DNA of 47,076 nucleotides from Nymphaea colorata (GCF_008831285.2 NW_022204580.1:1-47076), one strand, 5' to 3'; numbered from the stretch's first letter, positions 9,096-18,176 are shown. Notes: generated by a model not told the origin, from the letters alone. Made by a program: numbers and translations.

Positions 9096-9507
9096 TTAGA
9101 CCATGATTCAATACAAAATCCTAAACCCACCCTATTTATCCACCAATAAGAGTTAAATATAAAGAGCTTTTGGGAAAATTGAGTGGAATCAAACCAGAAT
9201 TTCCCATAAAGAGAGTCTCCTTGCCGTCCGTTGCATTAAATAACTTGTTTGGCACTGTAGGGTGTCAACTTCCATATCATTGAAATCGAGTTTGGTCCAC
9301 CACTGGTGGGCATACTTAAATCTAGCTTGACCAAGGAGAAAGACTCCAAGGGAAACGCCAAAAGGAGCAGCCTACCAGCAAGAAAAACACTGAAAAAACT
9401 GTGTGAAAAAATGCTGCTCCTGTAGTGACGGATAAGTTAGGAAAAATTGAACCAGGATAAGGTTGCATGGAGCGTTAATTTATTCATAATACGAGAAGAC
9501 CGAGAGA
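9096..9507. repeat. Array 3' flank plus diverged 'KRCFFC' fragment
   Basis: The 3' flank is the same as behind other array genes. The KRCFFC fragment (about 9330-9430) is more diverged than others: GCCAAAAGGAGCAGCCTACC is recognisable, followed by a different sequence around the cysteine motif (TGCTGCTCCTGTAGTG). No gene. Confidence 0.55.
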
Positions 9508-9700
9508 CGTTTGCATGTGTCCTTGCTGATGTGCCAATTAAGTTTGAAAGATGAGCATGTTCGAATAGCAGCACTTCTGGTCTTATTCAAGCACAAAGGA
9601 ACTGTTCAGGAGCTAGATGATGCGAAGGAACTTCAAGACGGTCAAAGTCCTCGCCACGGCAAGCTTATCAGAGCAGCTAAATCTAAAATTCGACAACATC
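9508..9700 (+). pseudogene. 'EVQAAK' family, 5'- and 3'-truncated copy
   Basis: Begins abruptly at the HVSLLMCQLSLKDEHVRIAA segment, continues LFKHKGTVQELDDAKELQD and HGKLIRAAKSKI, and then breaks off into unrelated AT-rich sequence. The N-terminal MDFHSSEVQAAK part is missing. It is the third of three copies. Confidence 0.5.
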
Positions 9701-9784
9701 CGCATCTCGTTGAACAAAACTCTTATTTTTTAGTTGGTTTATTGATAATCCTTAATATTTAGGTTAAAATTGAGCATGTCTTAT

Positions 9785-10085
9785 CATAGGCTTCAAGGTT
9801 TTCTTCCTTTGCTGTTCTTTTGATCTATTAGATTGCCTTAAACCTTTATCTTCGACGAGGGACAATACAGTAAACTTTTTCGTTACAATTTCGATGAGGT
9901 ACCCCTAAAATAGATTCATATTTGCGATCAACATGGCCGACAGAGGTTTCTCCCGCTAGGGATAATGCCAAGAAACCTCAAATCCTGTCCCAATGATGGC
10001 AACTTCTACGATGAGGCAGCCACTGGAAACATATACCCCACGTTAACTTTAAGAACAGAAACTAGTGTGGAAGAAAGAGAGTTTA
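9785..10085 (+). pseudogene. Ancient, barely recognisable array member
   Basis: Segments such as GGCTTCAAGGTTTTC, the GACGAGGGACAATACAG stretch (cf. GAGGGACAGTATGCC), TACAATTTCGATGAGG, GATAATGCCAAGAAACCTC and CAACTTCTACGATGAGGCAGCC align in order with an intact two-module gene, but no start codon, signal peptide or cysteine pattern survives. Very old pseudogene. Confidence 0.45.
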
Positions 10086-10894
10086 TTCAAACTTCCGGTG
10101 GAAGACCTTATTAATGCCAATTTATTTTCTATTTATTTTCTTTAATCATAAAGAGCTAATTCTAATAAACTGTAATCATCAAATATTCCTAAGGAAGGAG
10201 GATTTTCAATAAAAAAAGGCAAGTGCCAAGGCAATTAGAACATTCTTGCTGTTATTTTGCATTTATGATTAACAGACACTCCAAAGTAGCATTTTCAGAG
10301 CACATCATTGAGTATTAGGGCACGACCGGCTCTGAATTCACTCACTTTTGAGTTTACATCGGAGCAGTAGCTTCTTAGGGGACCATGTTTCCATGACTAA
10401 AATAGATTGGTAGCCAATAAAAATGATAAAGATGACCATCATAGCATACTGATTATAATATTCATATTTAACTTATATTAAAATGTAAAACATCCACGTG
10501 ATATTTTTTTCACCATTTTAGCTTGAGCTTCGTTAAGATTAACTAATCCCAACTGAAGATATGAAAAATATTCAATTTTCGACCTGTTTGGCTTGCTATC
10601 ATGGAGGGCTTGATGAAAAGGATGCTTGGGCTGAAACACACCTTTTTTTGCTAAGTTTACAAATTTAAAAGACAGGAAAAACCCTCAACTGCTCATTTCT
10701 TTTTCAGAAACCATTCTTATCTTAGTCCCTCTGCCGGTAAGTTTAGAAAAAAGTTGGCTAATTAAAAGTCATGATAAAGGCGGAGGTTTGATCTCCAAGG
10801 ATTTTAAATCAAATTTCGGTATGGTTATCATTTTTACCCTTTAATTTTCTTGAATTAATAACGTTTAGATTCATCAAGTCATGCACGAATATAA
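10086..10894. other. Unique AT-rich spacer, nothing recognised
   Basis: About 800 bases without similarity to the other repeats of the arm and without a convincing open frame under the TGA-only code. It divides the one-module (left) from the two-module (right) half of the array. Confidence 0.55.
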
Positions 10895-10945
10895 ATTACT
10901 GATAACGTTCAAAGCGAATATATTTAATTTAAACATATCTTTCCA
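10895..10945 (+). promoter_or_regulatory. Conserved upstream block of array gene 10946
   Basis: ATTACTGATAACGTTCAAAG, then ATATATTTAATTTAAACATA and TCTTTCCA before the ATG. Same block as at 16300 and 16953, with the CATGATAT part replaced by AAAGCGAAT. Confidence 0.55.
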
Positions 10946-11298
10946 ATGAACTTTAAGCTTCTTTTGGCTTTTGCTGCCCTTCTGGCCTTCTCCAGCGCCA
11001 TCAGTCTTCGTACTACCCATGAGGGACAGTATGCCTGGTACACCTTCAATGAGGGACCCACCGGAAACAGATGCAGAGATGCCAACCATGCGACGGCCAG
11101 AGAACCTGCTCTCCCTACGGATGGTGCCAAGGAACCTCCAGACCCGCCAAGAATGCCGACTACAGATACGATGAGGCCGTTACCTCCAACAAGTGCCCCG
11201 CCAACGGATCTGACCGTGACTATGCCAACAGGAACTACTACTGTGACGGAAACAGAACCTGCTCAGAATTCGGATGGTGCCAAGGAACCTCAAGATGA
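10946..11298 (+). pseudogene. Secreted cysteine-rich protein, two modules, one-base deletion
   Basis: ATG 10946; signal peptide MNFKLLLAFAALLAFSSAIS; EGQYAWYTFNEGPTGNRCRD in frame. Then one base is missing (CCAACCATGCG where intact copies have CCAACCAATGCG, near 11087). Read with that base restored, both modules are intact: QRTCSPYGWCQGTSRPAK, DYRYDEAVTSNKCPANGS, YYCDGNRTCSEFGWCQGTSR and TGA 11296-11298. As written, translation would continue in another open frame as a cysteine-poor, Thr/Pro/Glu-rich secreted protein of 141 residues. A single lesion in a functional-looking gene makes a sequencing indel plausible. Confidence 0.75.
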
Positions 11299-11584
11299 CT
11301 CTGATTCATCCTCAAACTCTAAACCATATCAAAAATTCCAGCGATATTTTTTCAACATTCAGGATGAGTGAGTTGAGATAGGAAAGAAAATGGCATAGAG
11401 AAAGGAGGCTTCCAGAAGGTTCAAAGCCCACTGCCTCACCCTTTCCTATATATTTTTTTAAATTTATCAGAAAGTAAAAACCTCTTTGGTCCTCCCCTCA
11501 ACAATTTTATAGATTTTTAATAAATCTACAAATATGAATTACTGAAAACTCTCAAAATTTATTTTATTACGACATATCTTGCCC

Positions 11585-11953
11585 ATAAACATCGAGCTTT
11601 TCTTGATTCTTGGTGCCATTTTGACCTTCTCCAGTGTCTTGCCCATAAAAAATCATCAAGGGCAGTACGCGTGGCTCACCTTCAATGAGGGCCCGCTAAA
11701 AGCAGGTGCGCTAACGATGATCAGGGTGATGGACAGATGTATCACTCTCTCTGGGGATGGTGCTAAGGAACCTCCAAACCTGTCCTCAAGGATGCCAACT
11801 ACTAATACGATCAGTCAGTCACCAGAGATGGTTGCCCCCAGCCATCTTGACCTGTACTATCACGACAGGAAATGCTATTGTGACGGAGACAGAAGCTGCT
11901 CACCTACTAGGTAGTGTCAGGGGGGACCCCAAGACCATGATCAAAACCATTGA
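11585..11953 (+). pseudogene. Array member with lost start codon
   Basis: At the position of the start codon the sequence reads ATA (CCCATAAACATCGAG versus CCAATGAACTTTAAG in relatives), so the ATG is gone. Signal-peptide remnants (LFLILGAILTFSSVL) and QGQYAWLTFNEGP follow. The first module has lost cysteine codons (QMYHSLWGWC) and is shifted; the second keeps RKCYCDGDRSCS. TAG at 11912-11914 replaces the G of GWC, giving ECQGG. Its part from 11672 onward is the beginning of the 1.8-kb tandem unit and is repeated, without a 5' end, at 13475 and 15277. Confidence 0.65.
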
Positions 11954-12244
11954 ATCCCAACTTATTTACTTTTTCATAAATTTTATGGATAATTTTTTAG
12001 CAAAGTTATGCCTAAGGCAAGGTAATTTGTAGTGGAGTGGTGATTGTACTGAAGAGATGGCTATCTATTATGAATCTGGCTTATTAATTCTTTTATATAA
12101 TTTTAAAAATATATATTGGAGAATAACCCTCTCTTGCTGCTCTCCTTTACTAATTTTCAAATCGTTTCCCTTCTTTCGAGTCTTCTTTCTCACGAAGGGC
12201 ATTGTACTTTATGCATCTTCAAAAAAAGGCAAACCTAAGTGAAC

Positions 12245-12480
12245 ATGTACACCTTCATCAACTTGATTGTCATGAATAAAAAATCTGATCGTTTTCTTTA
12301 TGATTTCAGTAAACATAAAGCCTTAAAAGACCGCCTTTTACAGAATAAAAACAGAATTCGCACTTGATAATCAACACAATCTTAAACATCTGTCAGAAAT
12401 GATAAAAATAAAACAAAACATCTTGAAAGAAAGAGAGCTATGCTACTAACGTGAAATAGCTAGATAACTTCGATATTACG
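12245..12480 (+). pseudogene. 'FLDDVSKHK' family, decayed copy (unit 1)
   Basis: ATG 12245 opens MYTFINLIVMNKKSDRFLYD and FSKHKALKDRLLQNKNRIRT before TGA at 12365-12367. After a one-base shift the homology to 2205-2486 continues through EMIKIKQNILKEREL. Repeated unchanged at 14048 (unit 2) and 15850 (unit 3). Confidence 0.45.
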
Positions 12481-12692
12481 ATTAATAGTTAAACCAATTT
12501 TATATCATTTTAAAGTTTTTATCAATCAAATTAAAAAAATGGCTGGGACAAGTAAGAAGAAAAAAAAAGTTGATAAGGAAAAGAAAACTGATTAATGGAT
12601 TGTTAAAACCATACGAATTCATTTTATCATGTCATTACTAATAATTGCGAGAAATAATCTTGCATGTTTGGCTACCTTTTACCTTAATAAGA

Positions 12693-12741
12693 GTTACTGG
12701 TAACTCTCATGATATATATTTAATTTTAACATATCTTACCA
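12693..12741 (+). promoter_or_regulatory. Conserved upstream block of array gene 12742
   Basis: GTTACTGGTAACTCTCATGA, TATATATTTAATTTTAACAT, ATCTTACCA then ATG. Matches the family block. Confidence 0.6.
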
Positions 12742-13098
12742 ATGAACTTTAAGCTTCTTTTGGCTTTTGCTGCCCTCCTGGCCTTCTCCAGCGCCATCAG
12801 CCTTCGTTCTGCCCATGACGGACAGATCGCCTGGTACACTTTCGACTAGGGACCCACCGGAAACAGATGCTCCAAAGACGACTAATGCGACGGCCAGAGA
12901 TACTGCTCTGGTTGGGGATGGTGCCATGGAACCTCCAGGCCCGCCAAGAATGCCGACTACCACTACAATGAGACCTTCACCGGAAACAGGTGCCCCGCCA
13001 ACGAAACTGACCGTGACTATAAAAACAGAGACTACTACTGTGACGGAAACAGAACTTGCTCAGATGCTGGATGGTGCCAAGGAACCTCCAGATCTTGA
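12742..13098 (+). CDS. Secreted cysteine-rich protein, two modules, intact under Glu code
   Basis: ATG 12742 to TGA 13096-13098, 118 residues, the same length as the copies at 16349 and 17002. Signal peptide MNFKLLLAFAALLAFSSAIS. Module 1: WYTFD-[TAG]-GPTGNRC, DD-[TAA]-CDGQRYCSGWGWCHGTSR. Module 2: YHYNETFTGNRCPANE, YYCDGNRTCSDAGWCQGTSR. The TAG at 12847-12849 stands where relatives have GAG (Glu), so it is silent under the peritrich code. The TAA at 12883-12885 replaces CAA (Gln), a conservative Gln-to-Glu change. Read with the standard code the gene looks broken; read with TGA as sole stop it is intact. Eight cysteines in all. Function unknown. Confidence 0.85.
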
Positions 13099-13474
13099 TT
13101 CGACCATGATTCAAGCCAAAATCCTAAAAAGCCAAATTTATTCAACAAAAAAGTTATACTTTTTGAATCCCAAGAGTTCATTAACTATAAAGAATTGAAG
13201 GAAAATTGAGGCGAACTCAAAGAGAATTTGCTGTAAAGGAGATTCTCTTGGCATCCGTTACACCAAATCACTTGCTTAGTACTGAAGAGTGTCAACTTCC
13301 ATATCATTAAAGCCGACGCTTTTTGCACCAATCGTATGGGAATACTCAAATCTGGCACGACAAAGGAGAAAGAAGTTCTAAGGGAAGCGCCAAACGGAAC
13401 AGGCTACCAGCAAGAAAAACACTGTGGGCAAAAGATGCTACTCCTGTGGTGTTTGATAAGTTACTATGCTTAGC

Positions 13475-13756
13475 TGGCTCACCTTCAATGAGGGCCCGCT
13501 AAAAGCAGGTGCGCTAACGATGATCAGGGTGATGGACAGATGTATCACTCTCTCTGGGGATGGTGCTAAGGAACCTCCAAACCTGTCCTCAAGGATGCCA
13601 ACTACTAATACGATCAGTCAGTCACCAGAGATGGTTGCCCCCAGCCATCTTGACCTGTACTATCACGACAGGAAATGCTATTGTGACGGAGACAGAAGCT
13701 GCTCACCTACTAGGTAGTGTCAGGGGGGACCCCAAGACCATGATCAAAACCATTGA
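13475..13756 (+). pseudogene. 5'-truncated array pseudogene (unit 2)
   Basis: Copy of 11672-11953 without promoter, start or signal peptide; joined at its 5' side to the truncated KRCFFC fragment. Retains RKCYCDGDRSCS. The FLDDVSKHK-family pseudogene follows at 14048. Confidence 0.6.
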
Positions 13757-14495
13757 ATCCCAACTTATTTACTTTTTCATAAATTTTATGGATAATTTTT
13801 TAGCAAAGTTATGCCTAAGGCAAGGTAATTTGTAGTGGAGTGGTGATTGTACTGAAGAGATGGCTATCTATTATGAATCTGGCTTATTAATTCTTTTATA
13901 TAATTTTAAAAATATATATTGGAGAATAACCCTCTCTTGCTGCTCTCCTTTACTAATTTTCAAATCGTTTCCCTTCTTTCGAGTCTTCTTTCTCACGAAG
14001 GGCATTGTACTTTATGCATCTTCAAAAAAAGGCAAACCTAAGTGAACATGTACACCTTCATCAACTTGATTGTCATGAATAAAAAATCTGATCGTTTTCT
14101 TTATGATTTCAGTAAACATAAAGCCTTAAAAGACCGCCTTTTACAGAATAAAAACAGAATTCGCACTTGATAATCAACACAATCTTAAACATCTGTCAGA
14201 AATGATAAAAATAAAACAAAACATCTTGAAAGAAAGAGAGCTATGCTACTAACGTGAAATAGCTAGATAACTTCGATATTACGATTAATAGTTAAACCAA
14301 TTTTATATCATTTTAAAGTTTTTATCAATCAAATTAAAAAAATGGCTGGGACAAGTAAGAAGAAAAAAAAAGTTGATAAGGAAAAGAAAACTGATTAATG
14401 GATTGTTAAAACCATACGAATTCATTTTATCATGTCATTACTAATAATTGCGAGAAATAATCTTGCATGTTTGGCTACCTTTTACCTTAATAAGA

Positions 14496-14544
14496 GTTAC
14501 TGGTAACTCTCATGATATATATTTAATTTTAACATATCTTACCA
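14496..14544 (+). promoter_or_regulatory. Conserved upstream block of array gene 14545
   Basis: Identical to the block at 12693-12741. Confidence 0.6.
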
Positions 14545-14901
14545 ATGAACTTTAAGCTTCTTTTGGCTTTTGCTGCCCTCCTGGCCTTCTCCAGCGCCAT
14601 CAGCCTTCGTTCTGCCCATGACGGACAGATCGCCTGGTACACTTTCGACTAGGGACCCACCGGAAACAGATGCTCCAAAGACGACTAATGCGACGGCCAG
14701 AGATACTGCTCTGGTTGGGGATGGTGCCATGGAACCTCCAGGCCCGCCAAGAATGCCGACTACCACTACAATGAGACCTTCACCGGAAACAGGTGCCCCG
14801 CCAACGAAACTGACCGTGACTATAAAAACAGAGACTACTACTGTGACGGAAACAGAACTTGCTCAGATGCTGGATGGTGCCAAGGAACCTCCAGATCTTG
14901 A
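14545..14901 (+). CDS. Secreted cysteine-rich protein, two modules, intact (unit 2 copy)
   Basis: Second copy of the gene at 12742, created by the 1.8-kb tandem duplication: ATG 14545, TGA 14899-14901, 118 residues, with the same TAG and TAA codons at the same positions. I see no difference in the coding sequence between the two. Signal peptide and two four-cysteine modules as described for 12742. Confidence 0.85.
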
Positions 14902-15276
14902 TTCGACCATGATTCAAGCCAAAATCCTAAAAGCCAAATTTATTCAACAAAAAAGTTATACTTTTTGAATCCCAAGAGTTCATTAACTATAAAGAATTGA
15001 AGGAAAATTGAGGCGAACTCAAAGAGAATTTGCTGTAAAGGAGATTCTCTTGGCATCCGTTACACCAAATCACTTGCTTAGTACTGAAGAGTGTCAACTT
15101 CCATATCATTAAAGCCGACGCTTTTTGCACCAATCGTATGGGAATACTCAAATCTGGCACGACAAAGGAGAAAGAAGTTCTAAGGGAAGCGCCAAACGGA
15201 ACAGGCTACCAGCAAGAAAAACACTGTGGGCAAAAGATGCTACTCCTGTGGTGTTTGATAAGTTACTATGCTTAGC

Positions 15277-16085
15277 TGGCTCACCTTCAATGAGGGCCCG
15301 CTAAAAGCAGGTGCGCTAACGATGATCAGGGTGATGGACAGATGTATCACTCTCTCTGGGGATGGTGCTAAGGAACCTCCAAACCTGTCCTCAAGGATGC
15401 CAACTACTAATACGATCAGTCAGTCACCAGAGATGGTTGCCCCCAGCCATCTTGACCTGTACTATCACGACAGGAAATGCTATTGTGACGGAGACAGAAG
15501 CTGCTCACCTACTAGGTAGTGTCAGGGGGGACCCCAAGACCATGATCAAAACCATTGAATCCCAACTTATTTACTTTTTCATAAATTTTATGGATAATTT
15601 TTTAGCAAAGTTATGCCTAAGGCAAGGTAATTTGTAGTGGAGTGGTGATTGTACTGAAGAGATGGCTATCTATTATGAATCTGGCTTATTAATTCTTTTA
15701 TATAATTTTAAAAATATATATTGGAGAATAACCCTCTCTTGCTGCTCTCCTTTACTAATTTTCAAATCGTTTCCCTTCTTTCGAGTCTTCTTTCTCACGA
15801 AGGGCATTGTACTTTATGCATCTTCAAAAAAAGGCAAACCTAAGTGAACATGTACACCTTCATCAACTTGATTGTCATGAATAAAAAATCTGATCGTTTT
15901 CTTTATGATTTCAGTAAACATAAAGCCTTAAAAGACCGCCTTTTACAGAATAAAAACAGAATTCGCACTTGATAATCAACACAATCTTAAACATCTGTCA
16001 GAAATGATAAAAATAAAACAAAACATCTTGAAAGAAAGAGAGCTATGCTACTAACGTGAAATAGCTAGATAACTTCGATATTACG
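15277..16085 (+). repeat. 1.8-kb tandem repeat, partial unit 3
   Basis: Identical to the first ~810 bases of units 1 and 2: truncated array pseudogene at 15277-15558 and FLDDVSKHK pseudogene at 15850. It departs from them at about 16086 (GATAAATAGTTAAACAAATT versus GATTAATAGTTAAACCAATT). Beyond that it remains homologous but diverged, leading into the gene at 16349. So the third unit was probably completed by a different, older array gene. Confidence 0.85.
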
Positions 16086-16299
16086 ATAAATAGTTAAACA
16101 AATTTTATATCATTTTAAAGTTTTTATCAATCAAATTAATAAAAAACTGGCTGGGACAAGTAAGAAGAAAAAAAAGATGAGAAGGAAAGGAAAGCTGGTT
16201 GATGGATTGTTTAAACCATACTGCTTCATTTTATCATGTAATTACTGATAATTTCTAGAAATAAACTTGCATAATTGGCTACCTTTTACCTTAATAAGA

Positions 16300-16348
16300 G
16301 TTACTGATAACTCTCATGATATATATTTAATTTAAACATATCTTTCCA
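16300..16348 (+). promoter_or_regulatory. Conserved upstream block of array gene 16349
   Basis: GTTACTGATAACTCTCATGA, TATATATTTAATTTAAACAT, ATCTTTCCA then ATG. Best-preserved version of the family block. Confidence 0.65.
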
Positions 16349-16705
16349 ATGAACTTTAAGCTTCTTTTGGCTTTCGCTGCCCTTCTGGCCTTCTCCAGCG
16401 CCATCAGCCTTCGTTCTGCCCATGACGGACAGTATGCCTGGTACACTTTCGATGAGGGACCCACCGGAAACAGATGCAGAGATGCCAACCAATGCGACGG
16501 CCAGAGAACCTGCTCACCTTGGGGATGGTGCCAAGGAACCTCCAGGCCCGCCAAGGATGCCAACTACAGATACGATGAGGCCGTCACCGGAAACAAGTGC
16601 CCCGCCAACTCATCTGACCGTGACTATAAGAACAGAGACTACTACTGTGACGGAAAGAGAACCTGCTCAGAATTCGGATGGTGCCAAGGAACCTCAAGAC
16701 CTTGA
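16349..16705 (+). CDS. Secreted cysteine-rich protein, two modules, intact
   Basis: 118 residues, ATG 16349 to TGA 16703-16705, without any in-frame TAA or TAG. Residues 1-20 are the signal peptide MNFKLLLAFAALLAFSSAIS. Module 1 (about 32-66): YTFDEGPTGNRC, NQCDGQRTCSPWGWCQGTSR. Module 2 (about 72-117): YRYDEAVTGNKCPANSS, DYYCDGKRTCSEFGWCQGTSR, then Pro. The two modules share Y-x-[FY]-D-E-x2-T-G-N-[RK]-C and CDGxRTCSxxGWCQGTSR, so the protein arose by internal duplication of the one-module form. The linker RPAKDAN is basic. Identical protein at 17002. I know no named family with this pattern and give no function beyond likely export. Confidence 0.9.
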   Translation: MNFKLLLAFAALLAFSSAISLRSAHDGQYAWYTFDEGPTGNRCRDANQCDGQRTCSPWGWCQGTSRPAKDANYRYDEAVTGNKCPANSSDRDYKNRDYYCDGKRTCSEFGWCQGTSRP

Positions 16706-16952
16706 TTCGACCATATGATTCAACCCAAAATCCTAAAAAGCCTTTAAATTGAAAAAAAAAACTTATTTAGCACAACGGGACTTGATGGGGAAAGAGTAAT
16801 TAGAGGAGAACTCCAACGTATAGAAAGGAAAAAGAGTTCGGTGTCGCCAATTATTTATCCCCTTAAAAATCTATAAGTTTTTCTAGAATAAAATTTCTAT
16901 GGTCGTAAGCTTCTTCTAATATAAAGCCTAATTAAAAGCTCCAAAAATACAA

Positions 16953-17001
16953 ATTACTGATAACGCTCATGATATATATTTAATTTAAACATATCTTTCC
17001 A
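16953..17001 (+). promoter_or_regulatory. Conserved upstream block of array gene 17002
   Basis: ATTACTGATAACGCTCATGA, TATATATTTAATTTAAACAT, ATCTTTCCA then ATG. Further upstream (16706-16950) the sequence is unrelated to that upstream of 16349, so the ~50-base block is the part common to both genes. Confidence 0.65.
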
Positions 17002-17358
17002 ATGAACTTTAAGCTTCTTTTGGCTTTTGCTGCCCTTCTGGCCTTCTCCAGCGCCATCAGCCTTCGTTCTGCCCATGACGGACAGTATGCCTGGTACACT
17101 TTCGATGAGGGACCCACCGGAAACAGATGCAGAGATGCCAACCAATGCGACGGCCAGAGAACCTGCTCACCTTGGGGATGGTGCCAAGGAACCTCCAGGC
17201 CCGCCAAGGATGCCAACTACAGATACGATGAGGCCGTCACCGGAAACAAGTGCCCTGCCAACTCATCTGACCGTGACTATAAGAACAGAGACTACTACTG
17301 TGACGGAAAGAGAACCTGCTCAGAATTCGGATGGTGCCAAGGAACCTCAAGACCTTGA
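17002..17358 (+). CDS. Secreted cysteine-rich protein, two modules, intact duplicate
   Basis: Encodes a protein identical to that at 16349; the two genes differ at only two positions that I can find (GCTTTC/GCTTTT and TGCCCC/TGCCCT), both silent third-base changes. They lie 653 bases apart in the same orientation. Two silent and no replacement differences are what purifying selection or recent conversion would leave. The 3' flank after TGA 17356-17358 is the typical array flank. Confidence 0.9.
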   Translation: MNFKLLLAFAALLAFSSAISLRSAHDGQYAWYTFDEGPTGNRCRDANQCDGQRTCSPWGWCQGTSRPAKDANYRYDEAVTGNKCPANSSDRDYKNRDYYCDGKRTCSEFGWCQGTSRP

Positions 17359-17813
17359 TTCGACCATGATTCACGCCAAAATCGTAAAAACCTAAAAAAC
17401 CCAAATATTTTTATTCAACAAAATGGCTATACATTTTGAATCCCAATTGTTCATTAACTATAAAGAATTGAAGGGAAAAATTGAGGGGAATCAAACCAGA
17501 ATTTCCCTTATAATGAGTCTCCTTGCCATCTGTTGCATCAAATCACTTGCTAGGTACTGTAGATTGTTAGTTCCTGATCATTAAAATCGAGTTTTTGTCC
17601 ACAAGTGGTGAGGGCCTATTCAAGTCTGATTCTTTGACAAGGAGAAGGAGGTTCTAAGGGAAGCGCGAAAAGGAACAGCCTACCAGCAAGAAATCTACTG
17701 TGGACAAAAGATGCTTCTTCTGTGGTGTTTGATAAGTTAGGAAAAACTGAGCCAGGATAAGGTTGGATGGGAGCGTTAATTTATTCATGAAACTGGAAGG
17801 TTAGAAACTTTTT
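17359..17813. repeat. Array 3' flank, truncated 'KRCFFC' fragment, leader of next ORF
   Basis: 3' flank as behind other array genes, then the KRCFFC fragment (about 17635-17735) cut at GTGTTTGATAAG, then the GGAAAAACTGAGCCAGG...GTTAATTTATTCATG segment that always precedes the EVQAAK family. No further gene. Confidence 0.6.
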
Positions 17814-18176
17814 ATGGACTTCCATTCCTCAGAGGTGCAAGCTGCTAAGCCGGGAGATGGCCATTTTCATGTGTCCTTGCTGATGTGCCAATTAAATTTG
17901 AAAGATGAGCATGCTCGAATAGCAGCACTTCTGGTCTTATTCAAGCACACAGGAACTGTTCAGGAGCTAGATGATACGAAGGAACTTCAAGACCGTCATA
18001 GTCCTCTCCATGGCAAGCTTATCAGAGGAGCTAGATCTAAAAGTCCGCAATATTGGTCCTAGTCCACTCAGACAAAAGTAGACTAAGGAAGAAAAGGATT
18101 CAAAGGGAAAGACTAGCGTGTTTAAGAGAAGGCAAAAGAGATGGCCCAGTAGATGCTGTTTCGAGCAGGCTAGTGA
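17814..18176 (+). CDS. Hypothetical protein, 'EVQAAK' subtelomeric family, intact copy
   Basis: ATG 17814 to TGA 18174-18176, 120 residues with TAA/TAG read as Glu. It begins MDFHSSEVQAAKPGDGHFHV, continues SLLMCQLNLKDEHARIAALL, FKHTGTVQELDDTKELQDRH, and after HGKLIRGARSKSPQYWS has a Lys/Glu-rich tail ending KEMAQEMLFRAGE. No signal peptide is apparent. Frameshifted and truncated relatives at 7978 and 9508 preserve the middle segment, which shows the frame is the conserved one. The family is unknown to me. An alternative frame through the same 5' region is also open, so expression data are needed. Confidence 0.5.

Larger units (their letters stand above)
11672..13474 (+). repeat. 1.8-kb tandem repeat, unit 1
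   Basis: A direct repeat of period about 1,803 bases. The unit starts at TGGCTCACCTTCAATGAGGG (11672, 13475, 15277) and contains, in order, a truncated array pseudogene, a decayed FLDDVSKHK-family copy, the promoter block, an intact two-module gene and a truncated KRCFFC fragment. Units 1 and 2 differ by almost nothing that I can see; one A is lost from the run after the CDS. The breakpoint fuses the GTGTTTGATAAGTTA truncation point of the KRCFFC fragment to the middle of an array pseudogene. Confidence 0.9.
13475..15276 (+). repeat. 1.8-kb tandem repeat, unit 2
   Basis: Second full unit, nearly identical to 11672-13474. It starts inside an array pseudogene and ends with the KRCFFC fragment at about 15167-15265. 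The near-identity means either a very recent duplication or ongoing gene conversion. An assembly-generated repeat must also be excluded. Confidence 0.9.

Noticed and set aside
12847-12849. Calling the array gene at 12742 a pseudogene because of TAG and TAA
   Set aside because: Under the TGA-only code it is full length, with all eight cysteines and the family length preserved.
12767-13198. Long alternate-frame ORFs (Thr/Pro/Glu-rich) over the array genes as separate proteins
   Set aside because: They lack their own promoter and signal peptide, and their sequence is a by-product of the conserved cysteine frame. Kept only as a finding about frameshifted copies.
11672-16085. CRISPR-like or satellite interpretation of the tandem repeat
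   Set aside because: The unit is 1.8 kb, contains a full gene with promoter, and has no short repeat-spacer structure.
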